A DNA stretch of 45,323 nt from Parvularia atlantis (Eukaryota > Opisthokonta > Rotosphaerida): contig CALSCO010000481.1 in the NCBI GenBank assembly GCA_943704415.1, forward strand, positions 1 to 45,323. Direction: 5' to 3'. Below are positions 32,902-43,368 of this stretch, one piece after another (the first letter of the stretch is position 1; every line of letters begins with the position of its first letter). The notes under the pieces are model-generated. The model was not told the DNA's origin. It worked only from the letters and a program-made list of their open reading frames with translations, and made no database searches. The position numbers and the translations under genes are program-made.

Positions 32902-35900
32902 ATGGGCCGCGTCCGCGACGGCCGCTTCAACGCCAAGGCGCGTGCGGCGCGACGCGGCGACGGCGCGGGGGCCGCCGTGGGGGCCGCCGTGGCCGCCGTG
33001 CGCGCCGCGGACGTGCCCGTGGACGAGGCCGTGCTGGGCCCCGTCGGGCAAGGCTCGAATGTGCTGGTGCTGCCGGCGAGCAGGACGCCTGCGCCCAGGG
33101 CGAGCGACGTGGCGGCGGCAGCGGCGGCGAAGAAGAAACCGCTGACGGCCAAACAGCGGCGGCGGATGCAGGCGTTTGTGGTGCGTGTGTCGCTCGGAGG
33201 GGCCCGCGCGCGCTCACGGCCGCCCGCAGGAGAAGCAGCTGAAGAAGGAGCGGCGCGTCGACCTCATGAGCAAGCTCGCGTGCGTCTGCTGGGCCGCGCG
33301 GGGGGTGAGTGCGGGCTGACCGTGCGCGCACACGCAGCGAGAGCACGTTTGCCGTCGCCAACCCGAACCTGCTGCGCTCGTCCAAGCAGCTCGGCAAGAA
33401 GGTGGCGTTCCGCATCATCGCCTCGTCGCGCCTGACTCCGTGCGCGCCCAGGACACGGTCAAGGAGCGCCTGCGCCGCGCCTTGATGGAGGAGCGTGCGG
33501 GGCTGTCGATGTCGGACGCGACGACGCCGCTGCTCGTGCCGACGGGCGGAACAAAACGCTTGCGCGACGATGACCACGAGAGCGACGACGAGAGCGACGA
33601 CGACGACGACAACGACGACGACGACGACGACGGCAACACGATGGCAAGCGCACCCGCACCACCACCAGCGCCTGCTCGCAAGCAAGCGCCACCGCAACCG
33701 CCAGCACCGGCACCAGCACCACCAGCACCAACGACGTTTGCGTTCCCGAGGGCGCGACGGCCGCAGGACGACGGTGACGTCGAGGAGGACGCCGCTGCCA
33801 GCCGCGCGGGCGCCACGGCTGTCACTGCTGCGCCGTCGCACAAACCCGCCTTCTACGTGGCCGTCGAGCGCGACGCGGAGCTGCAGGCCAAGCGGCTCGA
33901 GCTGCCGATCCTGGCCGAGGAGCAGGTGTGCAGCGCTTGTGCGGGCCGTGCTGAGCTGTGCTCCTGTCCGGCCGCAGTTGATCATGGAGACGATCAGCAG
34001 CCACTTGTTTACGATCATCGCGGGCGAGACGGGCAGCGGCAAGACGACGCAGGTGCCGCAGTTTCTGTACGAGGCCGGCTACGGGCACCCCGACAGCGGT
34101 TCGTGCGCGCGCGCGTACCGCTGCGAGTCCCCGTGCGCGCCTGACGGCCCACGCGCCGCAGAGCACGCCGGCAAGATCGGGATAACGCAGCCGCGTCGCG
34201 TTGCCGCCGTGGCGATGACGGCGCGCGTGGCCAAGGAGCTTGGGTTGCCGAGGGACCGCGTGTCATACAAGGCGCGAGTGTGCGTGCGTGTGCCGCTGCC
34301 GTGCTGACGGCGCGCGGGTGGCGCCCGCAGATCCGCTACGACGGCACCGTCAGCCCCGCGACCGTGGTGCAGTTCATGACGGACGGCGTGCTGCTGAAGG
34401 AGATCGCGGGCGACTTTCTGCTCAAGAGCTACTCGGTGATCATTCTGGACGAGGCGCACGAGCGCAACCTCAACACCGACATCCTCATCGGGCTACTGTC
34501 GCGCCTCGTGCCGCTGCGCGAGCGGCTCGCGCGCGAGGGCAAGACGCCTGGCGCCAACGGCAAGCCGCTGACGCCCCTGCGCGTCGTGATCATGTCGGCG
34601 ACCCTGCGCGTGGCCGACTTTACCCAGAACTGCGTGCTCTTCCCGGCTGAGCCACCGCCGGTCATCTCGGTCGACGCACGGCAGCACCCGGTCACGGTGC
34701 ACTTTAGCCGTCGCACGCCGCTCGACGACTACGTCACGGCCGCCTTCAACAAGATCAGCCAAATCCACCGGAGGCTGCCGTCGGGCGGTGCGGCGCCGCT
34801 TGGCTTATGACAAACGTGCTTGCTCATGCGCGTGCGCAGGCATCCTCGTGTTTGTGACGGGCCGCAACGAGATCGAGGCGCTGTGCCGCAAACTCAGGCA
34901 GCAGTTTCCTGCCAAGGACAAGCGCGCCGGCGTCACAAGCGCGCGTGAACGCGTGACGCCGGAGGCTGATCGTGAGCTGGCGGGGCTGCAGGACGGTGTG
35001 CGCTGCCGCTGCACATGGTGGCGTGCTGACAAGGATGCGCGCGGCAGACCCAGACCTGATTGAGGCCGACGAAGAGGGCGAGGTGCTGGCCAACTTTGAG
35101 CGGCGGGCGCGCGTACGTGTGGCCAAGCCGGTGACATGGGACGATGAGGACAGCGCGACGGCGGACGGCGAGGGCGACGAGGACAGCTGGGACGACGAGG
35201 ACACGGGCGAGCCGGCCGAGGACGACGGCTCGGCGCTCGTGCGGCCGCACGGCGGGGCCGAGAATGAGGCCGGCCCGCTGCACGTGCTGCCGCTGTACGC
35301 ACTGCTGTCGCCGGCCGAGCAGATGGTGCGGCCGATCCGGTGTGACGGACGGCGCGCGGCTGATGCGCATGTCTGCTGCAGCGCGTGTTTGAGGGCGCGC
35401 CCGAAGGCCACCGGCTCTGCGTCGTCGCGACCAACGTGGCCGAGACGTCGGTGACCATTCCGGGCATCAAGTATGTCGTGGACACGGGCAAGGCCAAGGA
35501 GGTGCTGTCGCGTGCGAGACCTTTGAGCGCTTGCTGACATTGTCCTGTGCGCAGCGGCACTTTGACCTCGCAACGGGCGTGCAATCGTACCGCGTCGAGT
35601 GGATCTCCAAGGCGTCGGCCGACCAGGTAGCGCAGCCGCATGCGCACGCCCGCGGCTCTGACAGAGCCTGTGCGCAGCGCGCCGGCCGGGCTGGGCGCAC
35701 GGGGCCGGGGCACTGCTACCGCCTGTACTCGTCGGCTGTCTTCCACGACCAGTTCCCGCAGTTTGCGACGCCCGAGATTCAGCGCATGCCGATCGAGGGT
35801 GCGCGCAACATTGAGCGCCGTGCCGCATCGGGAGCGCTCACGCGCTCGGCGGCCAGCCACCGTGCTGCTGATGAAGGCCATGAGCATCGACAACGTCGTC

Positions 35901-37754
35901 AACTTCCCCTTCCCCTCGCCGCCAGACCGCACGGCGATTGCACGCGGCGAGAAGGTGCGCTCGCGCAGGACGCGAGAGCCGCCACTCAGTGCAGCGCCAC
36001 GCCGCAGCTGCTCGTCACGCTCGGGGCGCTCGACGCGGCCACGCGCAAGGCCACCGCGCTTGGCAAGCAGATGGCGGCCTTCCCGCTCTCGCCGCGCTAC
36101 GCCAAGATGTGGCGTGCGCCCGCGGGGCCTCCTCGACCGCGCGCTGATGGGCTTGCGCCGCGCAGGATCCTGGCCAGCGAAGCGTACCAGGTCGAGCGGC
36201 ACATGATCGCGCTTGTTGCGGCGATGACCGTGGGCGACCCGTTCATCCGCGACGTCGACAGCGGCGAAGGCGACGAGCCAGGTGCGTGCGTGCACACGGG
36301 ACATGGGGCGGCGCGGCTCACGGCCCTGCGCGTGCGGCAGACCAGCAGGAGCAGCAGCGCATGCAGCGTGCACAGTACCGGCGCGTGCACGAGCGGTTCG
36401 CGCCCTCGCCCGCGACCGGCGACCTGCACAAGCTGCTGCGCGTGGTCAACGCACACGAGGCCGCGCCGTCCAAGGAGGCTTTTTGCGACGAGAACCTGCT
36501 GCGGACAAAGGTCCACGTACTCGCCGCCGCTGCATGGTGGCCGACTGAACGCGCGTGCGCAGGCGATGGCCGAGATCAGCAAGCTGCGCGTGCAGCTCCT
36601 GAACGTGCTCAACGCGCAGCGCGCCAACAAGGTCTACGCCACGGACCTGCGCCTGCCGGACCCGACGCCGGCCCAAGTGCGCGCAGGCGAACCCTATTCT
36701 GGCACCCGCCTTCCTCTGACATTTACACACGCGCAGGAGAAGGTGCTGTCGCAAGTGGTGATCACGGGCTTCATGGACCAGGTCGCACTCAAGAACAAGG
36801 ACGGCGGGATCGGTGCGGCCGGTGCCTGTTGCTGGCTGGGTGGTGTCTAACCATCGGTGCGTGCGCGTGGGACAGGGCCCATGGGTCCGCCGTACCGCAC
36901 CATGACGCTCGAGGAGGACGTGTTCATTCACCCGACCTCGGCGCTGCACCGCACGCGGCCCAACTGGGTCGTGTACACAGACCTGGTCGAGACGAAGCAC
37001 CGGTACCTCAAGGGCGTGACCGAGGTGGACCCAGTGTGGCTCGCGCGCATCGCGCCCGAGCTGTGCCACTTTGGCAAGCCGCTGGAGAACCCGCCGCCGC
37101 GGTGCGCCCCCGTCTGCGTGCGCCGCTGAGCCGGTGCTCACGTGCGAGCGCACCGCAGGTACGACGCGGCCAAGGACGCGGTCGTGTGTACGTGCGCGCC
37201 GTCGTACGGCCCGCAGTCGTGGCCCCTGCCGGCGCTCGAGGTCGACTACCCCGAGAGCCTCGACCGGTACAAGTACTTTGCCCGGTTCTTCCTTGAGGGC
37301 GCCGTGTGCACGGCGATGGCCGCGCTTGTGGTGCGCGCGTGCGTGCCTGTTATGTGCGAATGTGCGTGCCAACCGCGGGCGCAGCCACACCTCCTCAGCA
37401 AGCCGAGCACGCTCAACAAGTCGTGGACGCAGCCCAAGATCGTCCAGCTCGTGCAGGCGCTGCACGCGGAGCGCATAGCGAGCCGGCACGCGCTCGAAGC
37501 CAAGTGGTGCGGCACGCGCTCGGCTCACGCCGCGTGGCTAATGCGCACACGGCAGGCGCGCGGACCCATCGTACTTGCTCAGCGTGATCGAGCCGTGGAT
37601 CGAGAGCGAGCAGCACACGCTCCTGCGCGCGCGGTGGCCGCCGATCGAGCGGCCGCGGGACGCGAGCGCCAGGGAGGGGCAGCGCGGCGCGGGAGGGCAG
37701 GCAGCGGCGGGGCAGGCAGCGGCAGGGCAGGTGGGAAAGCGCGTGCGGTTGTAA
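32902..37754 (+). CDS. DHX37: DHX37/Dhr1 DEAH-box helicase for ribosome assembly
   Basis: DHX37 (yeast Dhr1/Ecm16) unwinds U3 snoRNA from pre-18S rRNA in the small-subunit processome. The ATG at 32902 gives [19 protein letters not shown], then GSNVLVLP and [16 protein letters not shown], matching the family N-terminus. An acidic Asp run and Pro/Ala linker precede [10 protein letters not shown]. Motif I is [20 protein letters not shown], Ia [101 protein letters not shown]2 and OB regions follow ([46 protein letters not shown]). The end is unusual: [15 protein letters not shown], then [23 protein letters not shown] 37752-37754. The gene is complete, with about seventeen introns. Confidence 0.95.
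33595..33633 (+). repeat. GAC run coding for an Asp-rich tract in DHX37
   Basis: A GAC-rich trinucleotide run encodes mostly Asp with one Asn and a Glu-Ser lead-in. It corresponds to the acidic insert known before the helicase core in DHX37 proteins. Confidence 0.8.
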
Positions 37755-37963
37755 TGTTGCTTTCACAAACAAACCGACAAGAGAACCGTGACAGCGGTGC
37801 TGACATCTGCATGCACACGGCTTGCTTGGAGCTGGAAATGCATCGTTTGACGAGTATGGGCTTGACCACGTGTGGCCTCAGGCTCCCGCCGCCACATGAC
37901 CCTGGGCCTCCTAGCGACGTCGCTGGCCGAGTCGACCGACGCATCAAGCGGCTCGTCGAGAAC
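37755..37963. other. Convergent 3' region DHX37/J-protein
   Basis: This is a 209-base stretch between convergent stops. It is somewhat lower in GC and no gene is seen. It presumably holds both 3' ends. Confidence 0.4.
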
Positions 37964-38536
37964 TCAACAAACAACAGTGCAAGCAACGCCGATCAGCTGC
38001 CGCCCGCTCACGAGCTCGAGCAGGTGCGGGTGCGCTGGCCGCGTGCGCGCCTCGCCCTCAAAGTCGCACGGGAAGCGCTTTGTGTCGACCTGCGCCCGCG
38101 CGGTGTGAGCCACTCGCACGCACGGCAGCCGCGCCCGGGGGCAGGAGGGAGGGGGAGGGCGCACCTGCGGCCCGCGGAAGGCGTGGTGCAGCGCCGCGTT
38201 GACCTCGTGCGCCACGCGCCGCAGTGGCGCCGCGCGTCAGTCGATCGGCACGCCGTGCTCGGCCGCGAACGCCGCGTGCAGCTCGTCGAGCTCGCGGCGG
38301 GTGAGCGTGGCAGCGTCGGCAAAGGGGCGCAGCGTGAGCTGCTCGTCGTAGTGGCGCCGGCGCGCGGGCGAGCCGAGCGTCTCGTAGGCGAGGAGCAGGG
38401 CGACGAAGCGGTCGTGCGCGTCGCGCTGCCCGCCGCGAGCCGCGCCGCGACGGCATCCGGGTGCAACGCCTTCGCCTCGCACAGGAGCCGACGCGCCACG
38501 CGCCACACCCAGAACGGCGTAGTGGTCGCGCGTCAC
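37964..38536 (-). CDS. J-domain (DnaJ) protein, integrity doubtful
   Basis: J proteins recruit and activate HSP70. The frame opens TRDHYAVLGVARGAS, a textbook J-domain helix I start, but the codon at the expected Met (38534-38536) is GTG, and an in-frame stop lies 21 bases upstream. No ATG fits. The helix II/HPD segment (RRLLCEAKALHPDAVAARLA) is in a different frame from both helix I and helix III (DRFVALLLAYETLGSPARRR, HYDEQL). The downstream part is clean: TRRELDELHAAFAAEHG, a GTGCCG intron with CTGAC, then VNAALHHAFRGPQ, a GTGCGC intron, VDTKRFPCDFEGEARTRPAH, PHLLELVSGRQLIGVAC, TGA 37964-37966. This tail resembles a family of single J-domain proteins ending LVSGR.LFG. It is either a decaying gene, a place with sequence errors, or a gene with unusual initiation and splicing. 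Confidence 0.6.
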
Positions 38537-38621
38537 GGTGGTGGTTGATGTGCAAGTTCAGTGCATGCAGTCTGCTGCCCTTCGCGTCCCTCGCCGCCTC
38601 TTCGCATCAACCGCGGTCAAC
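38537..38621. promoter_or_regulatory. Divergent promoter J-protein/FKBP with inverted repeat
   Basis: This 85-base region holds a perfect 8-base inverted repeat, GGTTGATG at 38543-38550 and CATCAACC at 38605-38612, 54 bases apart and facing the two genes. No TATA box is seen. The symmetry is what a factor acting on both directions could use. Confidence 0.45.
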
Positions 38622-39187
38622 ATGGGCGTCACACGCAAGGTGCTCAAGGACGGCGACAGCACGACGTACCCGAAGAAGGGCGACACGGTGCGTTGGGCGA
38701 CGCGAGAATCCGCGCGTCGCGCGCTGACAACACGCTCCCGCGCATAGGTGGTGATGCACGTGCGTGGTCGACCGCACCGCCCCGTCGCGCGCGCTGACAC
38801 GCCCCGCGCACGCAGTACGTCGGCACGCTGCGCGACGGCAAGAAGTTCGACTCGTCGCGCGACCGCAAGGAGCCCTTCCGCGTACGTGGCGGCGCTTGGC
38901 GGCGCTGCGCTGACGCTGCTGCTCGCGCAGACCAAGATCGGCGTCGGCCAGGTGATCAAGGGCTGGGACGAGGGCGTGCCGCAGATGAGCCTGGGCGAGA
39001 AGGCCGTGCTCGACATCTCGTGGGACTACGCCTACGGCGAGAAGGGCTACCCGGGCCTGATCCCACCCAAGTCGGACCTGATCTTCGAGGTCGAGGTGCG
39101 CGCTGCCGCCCGCTGCCGCCGCGGCTGCCCGTCGCTGACGCGCGCTGCGTGCGTGCTGCGCAGCTGCTCCAGATCATACCGAAATAG
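38622..39187 (+). CDS. FKBP1: FKBP12-type peptidyl-prolyl isomerase
   Basis: This is a single-domain cis-trans prolyl isomerase and the target of FK506 and rapamycin. It runs [110 protein letters not shown]. Active-site and drug-binding residues are present: Y of HYVG, D of KKFDSS, F of EPF, VI and W of QVIKGW, Y of DYAYG, and the IPP loop. Five exons: 38622-38687, 38748-38759 (12 bases, VVMH), 38816-38881, 38931-39095 and 39164-39187. At about 110 residues it is normal for FKBP12, cytosolic, with no signal or extra domain. Confidence 0.96.
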
Positions 39188-39287
39188 GCGCGGGCCCTGT
39201 TGTCCACCCTGCCCTGCGCACAGGCCGTTTGCACGCGCGCGTGTGTTGTCTTGTGCTGTCCCCCCGTCCTTTCCCCAAAACACATGC

Positions 39288-41454
39288 TTACTCGCCCATC
39301 GGGTCGCGCACGCGCGTGCTGTACAGCGGCCGCCGGTGCACCTCGAACGGGTGCCGCCGCGCGCTCGACGGCTCGTCGCCGCCCTTGCCCTCGCCGCGGT
39401 CGGCCGTGTCGACGGCAAACTCGGACACGGTGTCGGTCGACGGGCCCGCGCTCGGCGGCTCACTGTCGATCTGCCCAGCCGGCGCGGCGGCAGCGGTCGC
39501 GGGCAGCGGCGGGGCCGTGCGCGGCACGAGGCGCGGCACGACGCGCTCGACCAGGAAGAAGAGCACGGCGGCAAGGATGTGCACGCTGAACCCGAGCGAC
39601 TTGTAGAGCGCGAAGCAGTCGCGCGCGTTGAGCAGGACAAAGCTCGCGGCGACGTAGTTGATCGAGATCTGCACACACGGGCGGGTCAGCTGCGAAGTGT
39701 GCCTCGCCTGCCGGACCGCACCATCGTCGTCAGCCAGCCGAGCACGTTGTACGCGCGCTTGACTGGCAGCGACGAGCGGCTCGCGTAGTCGAGCACCCAC
39801 GGGCGCACGCGGTGGCGCACGGCTGCATTGACCGCGTCAGCATGCGACAGCTCGCGCGCACGGCCAGGGCACGCACCGCGGTGGACGATCGTCAGCAGCG
39901 CGCCCGACAGGAACGTGAGGTAGTAGCCGAGGTAGAAGCCCTGCGAGCCGACACGGGTACACGTGAGCCGGCGCGCGGCAGGCAGGGCGGCAGCGGTCGA
40001 CGCACATGCCACAGGGCCGAGACGACGTAGGTCGCGATCGTCGCGCGGAGCGTGTAGCGTGCCTCGTCGCCGCGCGACGCCTGCCGGTCGCCGTCCTTGG
40101 CCACGAGGTCGCGCACGCGCCAGTAGACGTAAAAGCGCAGCCACTGGTTGACGCTCTTGTTCCACGAGTCGGTCAGGGTCTTGAAGTTGGGCGCGGTCTC
40201 AAGGCCGACAATGTCGACGTTCTCCACGCCCGACCTGCCGCACGCCGTAAGCCGCCGGCGCTCACACGGTGCCGGCACACACACCAGTCGTCCGTCCCGT
40301 CCGGCCGCCGCCGGCCCGTGTAGCCCATGCCCGCGAGGATGCAGCTGCCCTCGGTGATCTTCCACACAAAGTAGTACTGAAAACGCTGCAGGCACGACGC
40401 CAGCTGCACGTACGCGAACCTGCCCGCACGGGCATGAGCGCGCACGTGAGCGACAGCAACGGGCGCACCGGTAGAGGAACGTCGTGCCGATGCGGAACGC
40501 CGGCGAGCGCGCAAAGACGAGCGGGTACGTTGACGACAGAAATACGCCCGGCGCGCACAGCAGGGCGGTGCCGAGGCGCTCGAGTGCCGGCCGCACATTG
40601 GTGCGCGGTGCATCAACCTCGCCGGCGCGTGCAGACGCAGCGCCAAACGCGCGGCGGTACTCGAGCAGGTCGTGCGCCGGGCCAGCGAGCAGGCTGCCGA
40701 AGAAGTAGATGAAGCCGAGATACTCGGGCAGCGACGGCACGTTCGGCAGCGCACGCATGCGCAGCTCGGGCGCCATCTAGTGTGCGGGGCGGGTGAGGAG
40801 GTGCCGCGCGGCCCGCAAGCATCGCGCGCACCTTGACGTCCTCCTCGCCCTGCCGCGCGAGCCGCGCGCCGTCGTACACGTTCCACGCAAACGACGAGAC
40901 CTTGATCACGAGCACCATCTGCAGGCCCGTCGTGTGCAGCGTGGCCGGGCCGACGGCCATCGTCTCAATGTGGCTGCGCGGGGCCGGCTCAGCCGGGGGC
41001 GATGCGTCAGGCGTCCATGGCACACCAGTAGGCCAGGTGCATCATCGCGGCTGCGAGCACGAGCAGCGGCGTCATGCGGTGCCAGCCGTACCTGCCGCCC
41101 GCCGCCGCACTGTCAGCCGCGGCCAACCGCAGAGCCCGCGACGCGACGCACAGCAGCACCGCGGCGTAGGCCGGCAGCACGACCGCGAGGGTCTCGAGCA
41201 TGTACGCGCCGAAGCAGAGCCAGCCGAGGCCGAAGCCCGCGCTGGCCGCGAGCGCGTGCTTGAGCGCGGGACGGTCGTTGGGCAGGGCGTGGAAGGCGAG
41301 CGCAGCCGGGTAGGCGAGGAGCATGGCGAGCACGTACACGGCGTGCTGACGAGCGGCCGCCGGCCGTCAGCACGCAAGCACGCATCGCGAACGTGCGCAC
41401 CGCCGACGTGAAGCCGACGAGCCCGGCGACGGACGCGAGCGCCGCGTCCCACAT
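39288..41454 (-). CDS. MBOAT lysophospholipid acyltransferase
   Basis: Membrane-bound O-acyltransferases of this branch (yeast Ale1, animal LPCAT3/MBOAT1/2) re-acylate lysophospholipids in the ER. The ATG at 41454 gives [18 protein letters not shown], then several hydrophobic spans ([38 protein letters not shown]). The motif [20 protein letters not shown] leads into [18 protein letters not shown]. Then come [40 protein letters not shown] and [18 protein letters not shown], with the conserved Asn. The catalytic His lies in SALWH, spliced to [13 protein letters not shown]. The C-terminus has [20 protein letters not shown] and a soluble tail ending at TAA 39288-39290. Both signature residues are present. 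Substrate preference cannot be read from sequence. Confidence 0.93.
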
Positions 41455-41596
41455 TGCGTTGCGTGTGCGCGGGTGACGAGAGAGGGGGGCGAGCGCTGGC
41501 AGGCCGAGGGAAAAGCGCGTGCCGGGTGCCGACAGTCAGCCGCGCCGTCGCTGTCGACGACGCCACTCGTGCGTCACATCCGTCTGTCGCGTCAGC
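41455..41596. promoter_or_regulatory. Divergent promoter MBOAT/small protein
   Basis: This is a 142-base space between ATGs. It contains a purine run GACGAGAGAGGGGGGCGAG and no TATA box. It is the presumed shared promoter. Confidence 0.4.
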
Positions 41597-41916
41597 ATGA
41601 ACTGGACGGGAGGCTCACGCGCTCGGTGCCGATGTCTGGCCCGCTCGGACGCACACGCTTAACTGAACCGCGCCGCAGCCACCAGCGAGGCCCCAAGAGC
41701 GCGGCCGTGCGCCAGCGCGAATTCTTCAGCGCCTACGTCAGCGCCAAGCGCGCGCCCGTGCCGGCCGCCGAGCCCGCCGCGCCGCCGCCGGGATCGGACG
41801 CGGCCTTTGTCGCGCAGATCGTCCAGGCCGCCAAGCGCGCCAAGACGGCGGCGACTGCGGCACCCGGACGTGACGTGGCCGGCCTCGCTGCGACTGAGAC
41901 GCCCGCAAAGCCGTGA
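41597..41916 (+). CDS. Small basic protein of unknown function (about 88 aa)
   Basis: The best model starts at ATG 41597 (exon 41597-41625, MNWTGGSRAR). It splices by a GTGCCG donor, TTAAC branch and GCCGCAG acceptor to exon 41679-41916, giving HQRGPKSAAVRQREFFSAYV, SAKRAPVPAAEPAAPPPGSD and AAFVAQIVQAAKRAKTAATA, with a stop at 41914-41916. The alternative unspliced ATG at 41632 gives the same C-terminus. The N-terminal basic patch and a helix (FVAQIVQAAKRAK) are the only features; there is no membrane span and no signal peptide. The family is not recognised. The splice signals and the divergent position beside MBOAT argue that it is real. Confidence 0.5.
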
Positions 41917-41925
41917 GCCCGTTCT

Positions 41926-41979
41926 GTTCTTGTGCAGCCGCAGACACGCAGCCCAGTTCTTGTGCAGCAGCAGACACGC
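41926..41979. repeat. 30-base-period tandem repeat in a shared 3' region
   Basis: GTTCTTGTGCAGCCGCAGAC plus ACGC (41926-41949) is repeated at 41956-41979 with one change (C to A) and a spacer of six bases. It sits between the convergent stops of the small protein (41916) and the kelch gene (41990), so it is probably in both 3' untranslated regions. Confidence 0.85.
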
Positions 41980-41989
41980 TTGCCTGAAC

Positions 41990-43313
41990 TCACTGGCCGC
42001 CGCCCCGCGGCACCTCGATCGACACGCGCACGACGTCGCTGAGGTACGTCGAGCCCGCGCCGGCCACGATCAGCAGCACGATCTCCTCGCCCTCGTCGTC
42101 GCTCTGCCGGTACGCGTGCATCGTGTGGCCGTAGCGCGCCAGCGGCTTGAAGCCCTTGCTGCTGGCCATCAGCGCGCCCACGTTGGCGTTGGCCGAGTCC
42201 ATCCACAGCTCGATGCGGCGCCACACGGGCTCTGCGCGCGCGTGAGCAGCACGGCACGGCAGGGCACAGGCGCACCGCTCAGCTTGCGCATCAGGAGCTC
42301 CGCGCTCGGCTGGTGGCCGTCAAAGCCGCCGTAGACAAAGACAACGTCGTCCAGGCGTGCGCACGTCAGCGGCCGCGCGGTCCACGGCGCATTGGTCGGC
42401 GTGTCGACGGCGGTCCAGTGCGCAGTAGACGAGGCGACGTCTGGTCGCGCCCGCCGCACGCGTCAAGCGGCGAGACCGGCGAGCACGCGCCCGCACCCAG
42501 CCGCAGCAACCACGAGTCCTTGTGGTAGTCGAACCCTCCCGCGCCGTGAAAGCCGCCGTAGACGACGTACTGGTCCGGCTCGCCCGCATCGTACAGGAGC
42601 GCGCCGGCGCGCTCGGCCGGCCGCGGGCTGTCGGCGGCGGGCTGCAGCTCGATCCAGTGGCCGGTGGCTGGCGCGTCGCAGCGTGAGTGCGCACGCAGTG
42701 TGCCGCGTGCGGGGCCGCACCGGTCGAGTACAGCCACATGTCGCGCAGGTACACACTCAACTTGGGGCTGCCGCCGTAGACGAGGATGTCCGTGCCGCAC
42801 ACGAACGCGGCGTGCTCGTGGCGCGCGGACGGCCAGGGCGTGCTGCCATCGGCCGGGGCCGGGTGCTTCTCCCACTTGAGCTCGGCTGCGTCTGCCGCAT
42901 GCAGCTCAGCATTCGTGCCCGCGCAACAGACATGCGACGCGCACCCAGGTCAATGCTCCACAGCTCGCTGCTGGCGACCTTGCCGACAACGCCGCCAAAC
43001 AGGTACACGCGACTGCCCACGAGCGACGCGCTGTGGCCGGCGCACGGCGTGTAGCCCGGGCCGGCGACGTGCAGCTCCTCCCAGGTGCTGGCCTCTGCGC
43101 GACGGCGCTCAGGGGCAGGGGCACACAACCGGGCAGCGCACCCGCGTCGAGCACCCAGACGTCGTTCAGGAACACCTGCGAGCCCTGCTGGCCGCCGAAG
43201 ACGTACACGCGGCCGCCGTGCCGCACCGAGGCGTGGTACCGGCGTGCGCGCGGTACGGGGCGCGACGCGTCGGCCTGGGTGACGCTGCGCCACACTCCCT
43301 GCTGCTCGACCAT
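41990..43313 (-). CDS. Kelch-repeat beta-propeller protein
   Basis: Kelch propellers are protein-binding platforms. The ATG at 43313 gives MVEQQGVWRSVTQADASRP. Repeats follow: RRYHASVRHGGRVYVFGGQQ (then DVWVLDA), GHSASLVGSRVYLFGGVVGK (ELWSIDL), HAAFVCGTDILVYGGSPKLS (DMWLYST), AGALLYDAGEPDQYVVYGGF (DSWLLRLG), LDDVVFVYGGFDGHQPSAEL, and RYGHTMHAYRQS near the end. Each has the Gly-Gly and downstream Trp or Leu of kelch units, so six blades are likely. The stop is at 41990-41992. No F-box, BTB, Rab-GEF or membrane segment is visible, so it is a stand-alone propeller of roughly 380-400 residues. It resembles generic kelch/acyl-CoA-binding-type propellers, and I cannot assign an ortholog. Introns follow the GTGCG rule. 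Confidence 0.88.
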
Positions 43314-43368
43314 GAATGGATATCGTGGCCCCACTGAGTGACGCGGTTGTTTCGTAACCGCCTTCGTC
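43314..43368. promoter_or_regulatory. 55-base divergent promoter kelch/Crinkler with hairpin
   Basis: Only 55 bases lie between the two ATGs. They include an inverted repeat GCGGTT (43343-43348) / AACCGC (43356-43361) with a seven-base loop. No TATA box is seen. It could be a symmetric factor site. Confidence 0.4.

Noticed and set aside
34805-36373. Longest - strand open frame (about 520 codons) opposite DHX37
   Set aside because: It is Arg/Ala/Ser-rich and antisense to well-conserved helicase motifs, so not a gene.
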